Source: Leptotrichia buccalis C-1013-b
Lineage (GTDB): Bacteria; Fusobacteriota; Fusobacteriia; Fusobacteriales; Leptotrichiaceae
Reading direction: 5' to 3'
Assembly: GCF_000023905.1 (NCBI RefSeq)
Contig: NC_013192.1
Coordinates: 558,001-622,000, forward strand
Length of the DNA: 64,000 nucleotides
A program made the translations under genes and the position numbers. The notes below the pieces were generated by a model. It made no database searches and had not been told where the DNA came from. It saw only the letters and a list, made by a program, of their open reading frames with translations. Of this stretch, positions 1-9,436 are shown one piece after another; the first letter of the stretch is position 1, and each line of letters starts with the position of its first letter.

Positions 1-23
1 GTATTAAATAGTTAGTTATAAAA

Positions 24-935
24 TTAATTTTTATTATTTTCAGAATTTTCCTTTTCTGCAGGTACAAATTTTCTTTCAGGACGACTGAAATATTTTATAC
101 CGACAATTCCAATGATAATCATAATTATGCTTATTATATATGGAAGCCTTATTCCAAAAATTAATAAATCTTCTGCTCTGAATGTACTTACAAATGTTCT
201 GATAATTGCATATATAATCAAATAAATCATTGATAGAACACCAGGATTATATTCTTTTTTTCTAAAGTAGAACCAGAGTATTAAAAATCCAATTAAATTT
301 AAAGCTCCTTCATAAAGCATAGCGGGATGTAATGGTAAATTTGGAAATTCTGATCCTGCAGGAGTGTCTAGCGGAAAAGTCAGTCCCCAAGGTACTAATT
401 GCTTAAATTGTGCCTGTTCAGCAACTCCTAGTGTTTGATATTTTGCCCACCATTCGCTAAATTTTCCTGAAAAAATTACATTCCATGGGGTAAATGTAGG
501 AACTCCATGGACTTCTCCATTTGCTAGGTTTCCAAATCTTCCTAAAAATTGTCCAAATAACAAAGGTCCAACTCCCATATCTGTAAGAACCCATAAATTT
601 ACTTTACTTTTTCTTGCAAACAGGCAGGCTCCTACAAATGCACCGATAATTCCTCCATGAATTGCAAGTCCACCTTGCCATATGTAAAAGATGGATAAGG
701 GATCGCCAGCATAATCAGAAAATTTGAAGATAACATAATATAATCTGGCACCAATTAATCCTGCCACTATCGTCGCAAAGACAAAATCTTCAATAGTTTT
801 TCTGTCGTCAACGCCTCTTTTTTCGGCAACATCATCCGCAAGGCAAATAAACATTCCAAAAAGAAAAGCTAGAATATACATCAAACTATAAATTCTAAGT
901 TCAAAACCTCCAATTTTAAATAAATATGGTCTCAT
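24..935 (-). CDS. lgt: Prolipoprotein diacylglyceryl transferase
   Basis: Transfers diacylglycerol from phosphatidylglycerol to the lipobox cysteine of prolipoproteins in the inner membrane, the first step of lipoprotein maturation. The 303-residue protein has several hydrophobic segments and the family signatures: the HGG motif at residues 93-95 and GRFGNLANGE at 132-141, which holds the key Arg and Asn/Glu residues. The ATG at 935 follows an AGGAGC-like ribosome site. It is the last gene of the leftward run kdsA-aminotransferase-lgt, with a gap of about 38 bp to the upstream gene. The window contains many predicted lipoproteins that would be substrates. The identification is secure. Confidence 0.96.
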   Translation of the reverse strand: MRPYLFKIGGFELRIYSLMYILAFLFGMFICLADDVAEKRGVDDRKTIEDFVFATIVAGLIGARLYYVIFKFSDYAGDPLSIFYIWQGGLAIHGGIIGAFVGACLFARKSKVNLWVLTDMGVGPLLFGQFLGRFGNLANGEVHGVPTFTPWNVIFSGKFSEWWAKYQTLGVAEQAQFKQLVPWGLTFPLDTPAGSEFPNLPLHPAMLYEGALNLIGFLILWFYFRKKEYNPGVLSMIYLIIYAIIRTFVSTFRAEDLLIFGIRLPYIISIIMIIIGIVGIKYFSRPERKFVPAEKENSENNKN

Positions 936-973
936 TTATTTATGCTCCTATATTTCTTTTATTTTGTATCATT

Positions 974-2059
974 TTACAATTGTTTTTTTATTTCTTCCTC
1001 AAAAATTACGAAGAAATCATCAATCTGCTCTTTTGAGATTTGTCCTAAAATTCCAATTCTCATAAGGCTTTCTGCATATTTTCCTTTTCCACCTGTAACA
1101 GTGTATCCTTTTTCTTCAAGTGCAGTAATAACAGATTTTATTATAATTCCTTCTCTGTATACTGAGATTAAGGTATTTGTTCTATTTTCTTCATTTTTTA
1201 CTAATAGTTCAAATCCTAATTTTTGTGCTTTTTCTTCAACATATTTTCTCAAATCACGTTTTTGATTAATTGTATTTTCAATTCCATTTTTTACCAAGTC
1301 TTTTAATGATTGGTTCAATGCCAAAATTAAAGCAATTGCTGGAGTGTACGGTGTTTCTGCACTAGCGTCAAAATATTTTTCATATTGTTTTAAATCAAAA
1401 TAATATTTTGGCAAATCAGATGTTTCCATAGCTTTTTTAGCTTTATCACTTACTGCTACAAACGCCAATCCTGGTGGTATTAAAAATGCTTTTTGGCTTC
1501 CTGCAATTGCAACATCTACGTGCCAGCCATCAAAATCAAATTCATTTACCACAAGTCCACTAATTGTATCTACAACTAATAAAATTTCAGTATTTTTAGT
1601 CAAATCTCCAAGTGCTTTTATATTATTCAAAATTCCAACTGAAGTTTCACTGTGAGTTGCTAAAATTCCCTTTAAATCAGGATTTTCAGCTATTACTTTC
1701 TTTACATCGTCTAAATTATAGCTTTCTCCAAATTCATATTGAAGATTAATCATATTTAAGCCATAAATCTCTCCAATTTTTCTAAATCTGTCTCCAAAAT
1801 ATCCAGTATTTATAGCCAAGACTTTATCGCCTTTTGAGAAAAAGTTTACGATTGCGGCTTCCATTGAACCTGTTCCAGATGAAGTAAGGATTGCTACATC
1901 ATTTGTAGTTTTGAAGATTTTTTTCAAGTTTTCATTATTTTCTTTCATAATTTCTCTAAATTTAGGCGTTCTGTGATGAATAATATCGCTTCCTAAAATT
2001 TCTAAATATTCTTCTGGTATATTTGTTGGTCCAGGTGTTAATAATAGTTTTGAACTCAT
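974..2059 (-). CDS. Class V aminotransferase (serine-pyruvate / alanine-glyoxylate type)
   Basis: A PLP-dependent aminotransferase of the alanine-glyoxylate / serine-pyruvate branch, 361 residues, full length for the family. SGTGSMEA at 61-68 is the phosphate-binding turn, VVDTISGL around 162-169 carries the PLP-ring aspartate, and K190 in AGSQKAFLIPPG is the expected Schiff-base lysine. The N-terminal LLTPGPTNIPEEYL is typical of this group. It lies 43 bp downstream of kdsA in the same leftward run. Substrate specificity cannot be read from sequence. Serine or alanine as amino donor with glyoxylate or hydroxypyruvate as acceptor is likely from the family. Confidence 0.9.
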   Translation of the reverse strand: MSSKLLLTPGPTNIPEEYLEILGSDIIHHRTPKFREIMKENNENLKKIFKTTNDVAILTSSGTGSMEAAIVNFFSKGDKVLAINTGYFGDRFRKIGEIYGLNMINLQYEFGESYNLDDVKKVIAENPDLKGILATHSETSVGILNNIKALGDLTKNTEILLVVDTISGLVVNEFDFDGWHVDVAIAGSQKAFLIPPGLAFVAVSDKAKKAMETSDLPKYYFDLKQYEKYFDASAETPYTPAIALILALNQSLKDLVKNGIENTINQKRDLRKYVEEKAQKLGFELLVKNEENRTNTLISVYREGIIIKSVITALEEKGYTVTGGKGKYAESLMRIGILGQISKEQIDDFFVIFEEEIKKQL

Positions 2060-2102
2060 AGTTTTATTTCCTCCTAAAATTTTTGTTTTAAAGTTTTAAT
2101 TT

Positions 2103-2939
2103 TTATAATTCCTTTGTTAATTTATCATATTGCAGCAATTTTTCTAAAATATTTTCAACGTCGTCTAATTTTAGCATATTTGGTCCATCAGACAGTCCTT
2201 TGTCAGGTTCAGGATGAACTTCTGCAAAAACTCCGTCAACTCCAACAGACACAGCCGCTCTTGCTAGTGGATACACATAGGCACGATTTCCCCCCGAAGT
2301 TTCCCCTTGTCCTCCGGGTATTTGTACTGAATGTGTTGCATCAAATACAACAGGATAACCAAATTTTCTCATTTCCAAAAGACCACGCATATCTACAACT
2401 AAATTATTGTATCCAAATGAAGCTCCACGTTCACAAAGCATTATATTTTCGTTTCCAACTTCTTCAAATTTCTTCACAACATTTTTCATATCCCAAGGTG
2501 CTAAAAATTGTCCTTTTTTGATATTTACAGCTTTTCCAGTTTCAGCTGCAGCTACAAGTAAGTCAGTCTGTCGCGATAAAAATGCAGGTATTTGAAGTAA
2601 GTCAATTACTTTTGCAGCTTCTTTGCATTGCCAAGGTTCATGAATGTCTGTCGCAAGAGCCACACCGTATTTTTCCTTAACTCTTGATAAAATTTCCAGC
2701 CCTTTTTCAAGTCCAGGTCCCCTAAAGGATGAAATAGAAGAGCGATTTGCTTTATCAAATGAAGCCTTAAAAATATACTGGATTCCAAGTTTATCAGTAA
2801 TTTCTTTCATTTTTCCAGCTACTTCCGTAACCAAATCTTCTGATTCAATTACACAAGGTCCAGCAATTAAAAAAATCTTGTCATTACCAATTGTAATTTT
2901 ATCAGTAATTTTTACTTTTTTCACTTTATTTATCAGCAT
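2103..2939 (-). CDS. kdsA: 3-deoxy-8-phosphooctulonate synthase (KDO-8-P synthase)
   Basis: Condenses phosphoenolpyruvate with arabinose-5-phosphate to KDO-8-phosphate, a precursor of the LPS inner core, in the cytoplasm. The 278-residue protein has the family N-terminus (GPCVIES at 27-33), [22 protein letters not shown] and [14 protein letters not shown], matching KdsA rather than DAHP synthase. It is the first gene of the leftward kdsA-aminotransferase-lgt run. kdsD, which makes its arabinose-5-phosphate substrate, lies in the divergent operon, so the two halves of KDO supply share a control region at 2940-3126. Its presence argues for an LPS-bearing, double-membrane cell. Confidence 0.96.
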   Translation of the reverse strand: MLINKVKKVKITDKITIGNDKIFLIAGPCVIESEDLVTEVAGKMKEITDKLGIQYIFKASFDKANRSSISSFRGPGLEKGLEILSRVKEKYGVALATDIHEPWQCKEAAKVIDLLQIPAFLSRQTDLLVAAAETGKAVNIKKGQFLAPWDMKNVVKKFEEVGNENIMLCERGASFGYNNLVVDMRGLLEMRKFGYPVVFDATHSVQIPGGQGETSGGNRAYVYPLARAAVSVGVDGVFAEVHPEPDKGLSDGPNMLKLDDVENILEKLLQYDKLTKEL

Positions 2940-3035
2940 AATTCTTATCCTTTCTAAATATTTTTCTTATGTTTTATTTTATCATAATATTACTTTTTTT
3001 GCTAATTTTTTTCTAAAAAAACTAAAATATTCCTT

Positions 3036-3064
3036 TTGATAAAAGAGATAAATTATGTTATACT
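3036..3064 (+). promoter_or_regulatory. Sigma-70-like promoter for manC operon
   Basis: TTGATA at 3036-3041, a 17-bp spacer and TATACT at 3059-3064, about 60 bp before the manC start. The position and spacing suit the polysaccharide operon. Confidence 0.6.
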
Positions 3065-3126
3065 TTGAGTGAAATAATAACGATTAAAATAAAAATTAAT
3101 ATTTAAATAAAAAATGGGAGAAAAAT

Positions 3127-4248
3127 ATGGATAGGGTAGCTTTAATTATGGCAGGAGGAAGTGGAACAAGATTTTGGCCGCTGTCTACAAATGAGAAACC
3201 GAAGCAGTTTTTAGATTTAGTATCGGAAAAAACAATGATAAGGGAAACTATTGACAGGATAAAGGATTTAATTTCTGTAGAAAAAATATTTATTTCTACA
3301 AATATTAAGTATTTTGATATAATAAAAAAAGAATTACCTGAAATTTCAGATAGAAATATTATTTTTGAGCCAATGGCGAGGGACACTGCGGCTTGTATTG
3401 GATATGCTGCCTGTATTATTAAAAAAATTTATAAAGACAGTGTAATGGCTGTTTTACCGTCAGACCACTTGATAAAAAAGGAAAAAGAATTTTTAGAAAG
3501 TCTGGAATTTGCATTTTTAGAAGCTGAAAAAAATAAAATAGTTACGCTTGGAATTAAACCCACTTATGCAGAAACTGGATATGGATATATTGAGTATGTG
3601 GACAATAGAAAAAAAGGGAAATATGAGAAAAAAACTATAGCTGAAAAAACATTTAAATCCTATAGAGTAAAAAGATTCAGAGAAAAGCCGAATAAGGAGC
3701 TTGCTGAAAAATATATAGAACAAGGAAATTATCTTTGGAATAGTGGAATGTTTGTATGGAAAACAGAATTTATTTTGCAGGAAATAAAAAAACATATGGA
3801 AACTCATAAACTTGTTTTGGAAAATATTGAAGAATTATTGGAAAATGTGGATTTATGTGAAATTTATGGAGAGAAATTAAGTAATTTTGTAAAAGATGAA
3901 TTTGATAAATTTGAAAAAATTTCAATAGATTTTGGAGTTATGGAGCACACAAAGTCAGTAAGTGTAATTCCTGTGGACATTGGCTGGAATGATGTAGGAA
4001 ATTTTAAGTCACTTGAGGACATATTCCCAAAAGATGAAGATAGAAATGTTGTACAGGCTGAAAATTTTGAAAAATTTGAATCTGAAGGAAACATTGTGAT
4101 TAATAAGGAAAATGATAAAATTATTGCTGCAATTGGACTTGAAAATATTGTAATTGTAAATACAAAAGACGCATTACTCGTGTGCCATAAAGATAAAAGT
4201 CAAGAAGTTAAGAAAATTTTAAATAAAATAGAGTTGAAAAATAAATAA
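3127..4248 (+). CDS. manC: Mannose-1-phosphate guanylyltransferase
   Basis: Makes GDP-mannose from mannose-1-phosphate and GTP for surface polysaccharide. The nucleotidyltransferase signature MAGGSGTRFWPL is at residues 8-19. EPMARDTAACIGYAA, LPSDHLIK and the later FGVMEHTKSVSVIPVDIGWN are typical of the GMP family. At 373 residues it is the single-domain form without the C-terminal phosphomannose isomerase cupin found in longer ManC/AlgA proteins. A GGGAG ribosome site precedes the ATG. It is the first gene of the rightward operon with kdsD (18-bp gap), the flippase and a glycosyltransferase. Confidence 0.93.
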   Translation: MDRVALIMAGGSGTRFWPLSTNEKPKQFLDLVSEKTMIRETIDRIKDLISVEKIFISTNIKYFDIIKKELPEISDRNIIFEPMARDTAACIGYAACIIKKIYKDSVMAVLPSDHLIKKEKEFLESLEFAFLEAEKNKIVTLGIKPTYAETGYGYIEYVDNRKKGKYEKKTIAEKTFKSYRVKRFREKPNKELAEKYIEQGNYLWNSGMFVWKTEFILQEIKKHMETHKLVLENIEELLENVDLCEIYGEKLSNFVKDEFDKFEKISIDFGVMEHTKSVSVIPVDIGWNDVGNFKSLEDIFPKDEDRNVVQAENFEKFESEGNIVINKENDKIIAAIGLENIVIVNTKDALLVCHKDKSQEVKKILNKIELKNK

Positions 4249-4266
4249 AAAATGTAGGGAGAAAAA

Positions 4267-5244
4267 ATGCAAATTGATATTATAAAGGAAGCTAAAAGTG
4301 TATTTGATATTGAAATCACAGAATTGGAAAAATTAAAGAACAGAATTGGAGATAGTTTTCAAAAATTAGTTAATACAATTATGGAACTTAAAAATAATAA
4401 AGTTGTTGTAACTGGAATAGGAAAGTCTGGGATAATTGGAGAAAAAATTGCTGCTACTCTTGCTTCAACAGGGACAACAGCAGTATTTTTGAATGCCGCT
4501 GAAGCATTGCATGGTGATTTGGGAATAATAAGTAATGGAGATGTGGTGATTGCCATATCAAATAGCGGAAATTCTGATGAAATTTTGAGTATTTTGTCCC
4601 CAATAAGAAAAATTGGTGGAAAAATAGTTGGCTTTACTGGAAATCCTAATTCTACATTGGGAAAATATGCTGATATAACAATTAATGTTGGAGTGGAAAA
4701 AGAAGCATGTCCGCTGGGACAGGCGCCAATGAGTTCAACTACATCTACTCTTGTAACTGGAGATGCTCTGGCTGTATGCCTTATGAAACTAAAGAATTTT
4801 TCAGAAAGTGATTTTGCCAAATATCATCCTGGCGGAAGTCTTGGAAAGCGATTGTTATTACATGTTTCAGACCTTATGCACATTGGGGAAGAACTGCCTG
4901 TAGTAAAAAAAGATGAAAAAATTGAAAATGTGTTAATGACACTTACTAAGAAAAAACTGGGAGCTGTATGTATTTCTGATACAGGTTTTGGAAATGGAAA
5001 GTTGCTTGGAATTATAACCGAAGGGGATATTCGGCGTGCATTGGAGCATAAGGAGAAATTCTTTGACTATAAAGCTTCAGATATAATGATTTCTACACCA
5101 GTAACGATTGAGAAGGATGCTATGGCACTTGATGCGCTTCATTTGATGGAAAATAGAAAAAGCCAGATTAGTGTTCTACCAGTTGTAGAAAATGGGAATG
5201 TTGTAGGGCTTATAAGAGTTCACGATTTAATAGGATTAAGATAA
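4267..5244 (+). CDS. kdsD: Arabinose-5-phosphate isomerase, KpsF/GutQ family
   Basis: Converts ribulose-5-phosphate to arabinose-5-phosphate, the KdsA substrate in KDO synthesis. The 325-residue protein has an N-terminal SIS sugar-isomerase domain (about 35-170, with TGIGKSGIIGEKIAATLAST and AISNSGNSDEI) and two C-terminal CBS domains (about 205-325), the full KdsD/KpsF architecture. It sits between manC and the flippase and opposite kdsA. The functional link with kdsA is strong. Whether it serves LPS or capsular KDO cannot be told. Confidence 0.93.
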   Translation: MQIDIIKEAKSVFDIEITELEKLKNRIGDSFQKLVNTIMELKNNKVVVTGIGKSGIIGEKIAATLASTGTTAVFLNAAEALHGDLGIISNGDVVIAISNSGNSDEILSILSPIRKIGGKIVGFTGNPNSTLGKYADITINVGVEKEACPLGQAPMSSTTSTLVTGDALAVCLMKLKNFSESDFAKYHPGGSLGKRLLLHVSDLMHIGEELPVVKKDEKIENVLMTLTKKKLGAVCISDTGFGNGKLLGIITEGDIRRALEHKEKFFDYKASDIMISTPVTIEKDAMALDALHLMENRKSQISVLPVVENGNVVGLIRVHDLIGLR

Positions 5245-5263
5245 GAAGGGGAATTATATTTGA

Positions 5264-6721
5264 ATGGATAATAAAAATTTACTGAAGGGAACTATGGTTT
5301 ATTCCTTAATGAATTTAGTCACAAAAATGGGATCATTTATATTTTTGCCCATAATTACTAGACTGTTGACACAGGAAGAATTTGGGATTGTTGGAACTCT
5401 GGCTCCGATTACTTCATTGTTTACAGTAATTTTAGGTTTGGGACTATATAATGCCCAGATGAAAAAATATGTTGACTTGAAGGAAAATGAAGATGAATTT
5501 GGAAGCTACATGTTTTCTTCAACTTTAATAATAGTAGTTTTTAATGTAGTGACATATATTTTTTTATTTACTCCGCCAGCCCAGAAACTATTTTCATACA
5601 TTGTCGATTTAAGCAAGGTGAGCTACTATCCGCTAATAATCGTCAGTATTTTGATTGCCACATCAAACGCCTTTAACAATCTTGCAGTAACTTTATTTAG
5701 AATGAAAAGAATGTACATGAAAGTTGCAATAGGAAGTGTAGTAAGTCTTTTTACCACATATATTCTGGCAATTTACTTTATACAGTATCTAAAATGGGGA
5801 GTTTTTGGAAATCAATTTGCAAATTTAATAGCATTATTAATAGTATTTCTGTTTTATTTCAAGGATTATTTTGGGAAATTCAGGTTCAAGCTGAATTTAG
5901 ATTATGTGAAATATTCTCTTAGAAATGGATTGCCACTGATTTTTATTGAGCTTACGGATCAAGTGGTAAATTTAAGTGACAGGCTTGTTTTGGCAAAATT
6001 TGTTTCACTTGCTGTAGTTGGAGGATATACGCTTGCATTTACTGGTGGAAGGGTTTTATCGGTTATTACGGGTTCTTTTGTAAACAGCTGGACACCAGAA
6101 TTTTATGAGGCAATGAAGGAAGATAGGACAAATCCGAGAATAACACGAAGCGTGGAAAACTTTATTGCAATTATTTCCTTTGCGTGCGTAATTGCACAGT
6201 TGTTTGCTCCAGAAGGTATAAAGCTGATATTTCCAAAAAGTTATTATCAGGCGATAAATTATATGCCTTTAATTCTAGCTGGAATTGTTGTTCAGGCACT
6301 ATTTTGCCTTGATTATTTTTTTCATTTTCACGAAGACAGCATATACATTTTTTATTTTACAATGTTTGCAATGATATTTAATTTAGTTGGAAATATAATT
6401 TTTATACCGAAATTTCCAGAAATTGGGCCTATTATTGCGGCGTGGACAACGTTACTTGCCTTTTTATTTAGAGCGATAATGGAAATGATAATTATAAGGA
6501 AAAAATATAAGATTTCGTTTAATTATAAAAAATTATTTTTATATTTCATCATTATTGTAAATCCTGTGATATTCTATTTATCAAATGATCAGCTTTCGTG
6601 GATGAAATTTGGATTGAAAATAGTTTATTTGGCGATAGTGACAAAATTGCTTGTAAATAGGGAAGTTTATGCTAAAATTACAAATCTTGTGAATGGAATA
6701 AAAAGAAAAATTTTAAAATAA
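5264..6721 (+). CDS. Polysaccharide flippase (Wzx/MATE-like oligosaccharide exporter)
   Basis: An integral membrane protein of 485 residues with about 12-14 hydrophobic segments and the family N-terminus (GTMVYSLMNLVTKMGSFIFLP, then ITRLLTQEEFGIVGTLAPI). It belongs to the polysaccharide-biosynthesis/MOP superfamily that flips lipid-linked glycans across the inner membrane. It follows kdsD by 19 bp and precedes a glycosyltransferase, so an O-unit or capsule repeat is the likely cargo. No Wzy-like polymerase is visible in the window, so the exact pathway remains open. Confidence 0.85.
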   Translation: MDNKNLLKGTMVYSLMNLVTKMGSFIFLPIITRLLTQEEFGIVGTLAPITSLFTVILGLGLYNAQMKKYVDLKENEDEFGSYMFSSTLIIVVFNVVTYIFLFTPPAQKLFSYIVDLSKVSYYPLIIVSILIATSNAFNNLAVTLFRMKRMYMKVAIGSVVSLFTTYILAIYFIQYLKWGVFGNQFANLIALLIVFLFYFKDYFGKFRFKLNLDYVKYSLRNGLPLIFIELTDQVVNLSDRLVLAKFVSLAVVGGYTLAFTGGRVLSVITGSFVNSWTPEFYEAMKEDRTNPRITRSVENFIAIISFACVIAQLFAPEGIKLIFPKSYYQAINYMPLILAGIVVQALFCLDYFFHFHEDSIYIFYFTMFAMIFNLVGNIIFIPKFPEIGPIIAAWTTLLAFLFRAIMEMIIIRKKYKISFNYKKLFLYFIIIVNPVIFYLSNDQLSWMKFGLKIVYLAIVTKLLVNREVYAKITNLVNGIKRKILK

Positions 6722-6754
6722 TTGTTAAAATTTAGAAAAAATGAAAGGAGGAAA

Positions 6755-7633
6755 ATGAAATTTACGGTTTTTACACCTACTTTTAACCGAAAGGAACTAC
6801 TTGAAAAATTGTACAAATCGCTGCAAAAACAGACTTATACCGACTTTGAGTGGCTTATTGTAGATGATGGCTCAACTGATGGAACTGGAGAAAAAGTAAA
6901 AGAATTTCTTGAGGAAAGTAAACTTGATATAAAATATTTTTATAAGGAAAATGGCGGAAAACAGAGAGCTTATAATTTTGCAACGGATAAGGCAAATGGA
7001 GAGCTTTTTATTTGTCTTGATTCAGACGATGAATATGTGGAAAATGGGTTTGAAACGATTTTAAAATATTGGGAAAAGTATGAGAAAGATGCCAATATTG
7101 CGGGAATGGGCTATTTATCAATGTATCCAGATGGAGAAATTATTGGCTCAAGTTTTCCAGAAAAAGAGATGATTTCAACACAGTTTGATATTTACAATAA
7201 ATACGGAGTTAAGGGCGATAAAGGGCTTATGTTTCGGACTGAAATTATAAAAAAATATAAATTTCCAGTTTTTGATGAGGAAAAATTTATTACAGAAGCT
7301 GTTATATATAACAGAATTTGTGAAAAATATAAGATGGTTTATGTAAATGAGAAAATCGAGATAAAGGAATATCAGGAAGATGGATTGACAGCAAAATACA
7401 ATAATTTACTGCTGCGAAATCCGAAAGGACAGGCTCTTTATCATAATGAAATCAATACCCAAAATTTGTCTTTTAAGCAGAAAGTTCTAAATAATGCTGT
7501 TTATTACAAATTTTGCAGGGCAGCAGGATATAAATTTGGAAAAATATTTAAAGAAAATAAAAATAAATTGTTTTTAATTTTTGCTTTAGGAATTGGGGAA
7601 TATATGTGGCAAAAAGAGAAAAATAAAAAATAA
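6755..7633 (+). CDS. Glycosyltransferase family 2 protein
   Basis: A GT-A fold sugar transferase of 292 residues. The N-terminus FTVFTPTFNRKELLEKLYKS, followed by WLIVDDGSTDGT and LDSDDEYVENGF (the nucleotide-sugar and metal-binding acidic motif), is characteristic of family 2. The ATG at 6755 is chosen because AAAGGAGG lies directly upstream; a TTG at 6722 has no such site. It is the last glycan gene of the manC operon. Donor and acceptor are unknown. Confidence 0.9.
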   Translation: MKFTVFTPTFNRKELLEKLYKSLQKQTYTDFEWLIVDDGSTDGTGEKVKEFLEESKLDIKYFYKENGGKQRAYNFATDKANGELFICLDSDDEYVENGFETILKYWEKYEKDANIAGMGYLSMYPDGEIIGSSFPEKEMISTQFDIYNKYGVKGDKGLMFRTEIIKKYKFPVFDEEKFITEAVIYNRICEKYKMVYVNEKIEIKEYQEDGLTAKYNNLLLRNPKGQALYHNEINTQNLSFKQKVLNNAVYYKFCRAAGYKFGKIFKENKNKLFLIFALGIGEYMWQKEKNKK

Positions 7634-7690
7634 GATTTCGAGTTTGGAAATGGAAGAATTAGGAATTTTAGGAAAGAGAAAAAATATGAA

Positions 7691-8785
7691 ATGAACAAAA
7701 AATTAGATGATAAAAAGGTAGTAGTTGGAATGAGTGGCGGCATAGACAGTTCTGTCGCTGCTCTTTTATTGAAACAGCAAGGCTATGAAGTGATTGGAGT
7801 TACTTTGAAGCATTTACCTGACGAACTTTCAGAAAATCCAGGAAAGACCTGCTGCTCACTGGATGATATAAATGATGCGAGATACACTTGCTACAATTTA
7901 GGTATTCCACATTATGTCCTAAATGTCGTGGAAGAATTTAAAAAAGATGTAATGGAATATTTTATAAAAATGTACAATGCAGGAAAAACTCCTTCGCCTT
8001 GTGTAATTTGCGATGAAAAGGTAAAAATAAAAAAACTCGTAGAATTTGCTGATAAAATGGGAATAAAATACATTTCGACAGGGCATTATTCAAAAGTTAG
8101 CGAGAATAATATGCTTTTATGGGATAAAAATAACCGAAAAGATCAGACTTATATGCTTTATCGGCTGGATAAGGATATTGTGGAAAGGTTTTTATTTCCA
8201 CTTGCAGAATACGAAAAATCAGAAGTTCGTGAAATTGCAAGACAAAATGGTATTCATACCCATAACAAGCCTGACAGCCAAGGAATCTGCTTTGCTCCCA
8301 ACGGATATATTCCATTTTTGAAAAAAGTGCTTGGAAATGATGTGAAAAAGGGAAATTTTGTGGATAAAAATGGTAAAATTATTGGAGAACACATAGGTTA
8401 TCAGTTTTACACGATTGGGCAGCGGCGTGGACTGGGGCTTAATTTAGGAAAGCCGTTTTTCGTGCTGGAGCTTCGACCTGAAACAAATGAAGTTGTTGTG
8501 GGGGATTTTGAAGAATTGTTAATAAAAGAAATTGAAGTGATAAATTATAAATTTCATTACAGTTTAGAAAATATAATTGGGAAAAAATTAACTGCACGTC
8601 CAAGATTTTCTTCAAAAGGACTGACTGGGGAGCTGAAAATTTTGAAAAATGAAGAAAGTAATGAAAATAGGATAATTTTTGAATTTGACGAAAAAACTCA
8701 TGAAAATTCAGAAGGGCAACATATTGTATTTTATTTAAATGATGAAATTGTTGGAGGTGGGGAAATAAAGCTGTTACTGAAATAA
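7691..8785 (+). CDS. mnmA: tRNA-specific 2-thiouridylase MnmA
   Basis: Thiolates U34 of tRNA-Lys, -Glu and -Gln in the cytoplasm using persulfide sulfur. The 364-residue protein has the PP-loop SGGIDS at residues 15-20, the CVIC catalytic region (C104/C107), GHYSK, and C200 in DSQGICFA, the second cysteine of the active pair. The TIGQRRGLGL segment and C-terminal beta-barrel region follow. It sits 57 bp after the glycosyltransferase and may be read from the same transcript. No obvious frameshift or missing residue. Confidence 0.94.
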   Translation: MNKKLDDKKVVVGMSGGIDSSVAALLLKQQGYEVIGVTLKHLPDELSENPGKTCCSLDDINDARYTCYNLGIPHYVLNVVEEFKKDVMEYFIKMYNAGKTPSPCVICDEKVKIKKLVEFADKMGIKYISTGHYSKVSENNMLLWDKNNRKDQTYMLYRLDKDIVERFLFPLAEYEKSEVREIARQNGIHTHNKPDSQGICFAPNGYIPFLKKVLGNDVKKGNFVDKNGKIIGEHIGYQFYTIGQRRGLGLNLGKPFFVLELRPETNEVVVGDFEELLIKEIEVINYKFHYSLENIIGKKLTARPRFSSKGLTGELKILKNEESNENRIIFEFDEKTHENSEGQHIVFYLNDEIVGGGEIKLLLK

Positions 8786-8829
8786 AAAAAGAAAAAAACT
8801 CATTAAATTGGGTCATTTTCTTTTTTTTA
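8784..8829. terminator. Bidirectional terminator between mnmA and orphan OrfA
   Basis: An A-rich arm (AAAAGAAAA) and T-rich arm (TTTTCTTTT) enclose a small ACTCA/TGGGT stem. The structure reads as a hairpin with U-tract in both directions and separates the convergent mnmA and OrfA genes. Confidence 0.7.
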
Positions 8830-8835
8830 TTTTGA

Positions 8836-9390
8836 TTATTTTCTGTCAGAAAGCCTTTTCCCGCGATTATCTATCAGTGCCTCAGCTCCACCTGCTTCAT
8901 ATTTTTTTACCCAAGAATAAATTTGCTGATAAGAAATATCAAATTTTTGGGTAGTTAAATTATAATCATAATCATGTTTTTGACAAAAAGTCACAGCTTC
9001 AATTTTTGATTCGACAGATTTTCTTATATGTTTTTTAAATATTTTGTAATTTCCGTTCTCATCTACACTTTTTTTATAGTCCCTAATCCAGTAATTTAAC
9101 ACACTTACAGAAGTTATACCGTATTTTTTACAAATTTCAAAAAGGGAACCTTCATTGTTCAAATAACTTTTTACTGCTTTTATTCTAGTTTCACGAGTAT
9201 AATGTTTATTTTTTTCATCAACCATTATACTTTTTTCTCCAAGTTCAAGATATTTTTTTTTCCAAGTCATTAATGAAGATTTTGCAACATCGTATTCTTT
9301 TGCTAAATTTTGTATAGTTTCCTTACCTTTTAGTATTTTCTTTACAAGTTCTATTCTTAACTCATTAGATATTTTTGATTTTCTGCCCAT
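8836..9390 (-). CDS. Orphan IS3/IS150-type OrfA helix-turn-helix protein
   Basis: A 184-residue protein with three successive helix-turn-helix segments (about 5-50, 65-110 and 130-170), ending YSWVKKYEAGGAEALIDNRG and a short basic tail. This is the layout of OrfA from IS150-like IS3 elements. The leucine-zipper region normally found after the third HTH is missing and there is no OrfB: mnmA ends 51 bp away in the convergent direction. No terminal inverted repeats were seen. It is either a transposase remnant or a domesticated DNA-binding protein. Confidence 0.75.
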   Translation of the reverse strand: MGRKSKISNELRIELVKKILKGKETIQNLAKEYDVAKSSLMTWKKKYLELGEKSIMVDEKNKHYTRETRIKAVKSYLNNEGSLFEICKKYGITSVSVLNYWIRDYKKSVDENGNYKIFKKHIRKSVESKIEAVTFCQKHDYDYNLTTQKFDISYQQIYSWVKKYEAGGAEALIDNRGKRLSDRK

Positions 9391-9436
9391 TAAATTTCCC
9401 TTTCTTTAAAAAAATGTATTTTATATTGCTTATTTC

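Noticed and set aside
942-1265. Plus-strand ORF over the 3' end of the aminotransferase gene
   Set aside because: It is antisense to a well-conserved enzyme, Phe/Ser/Lys rich, and lacks a ribosome site. It is a shadow frame.
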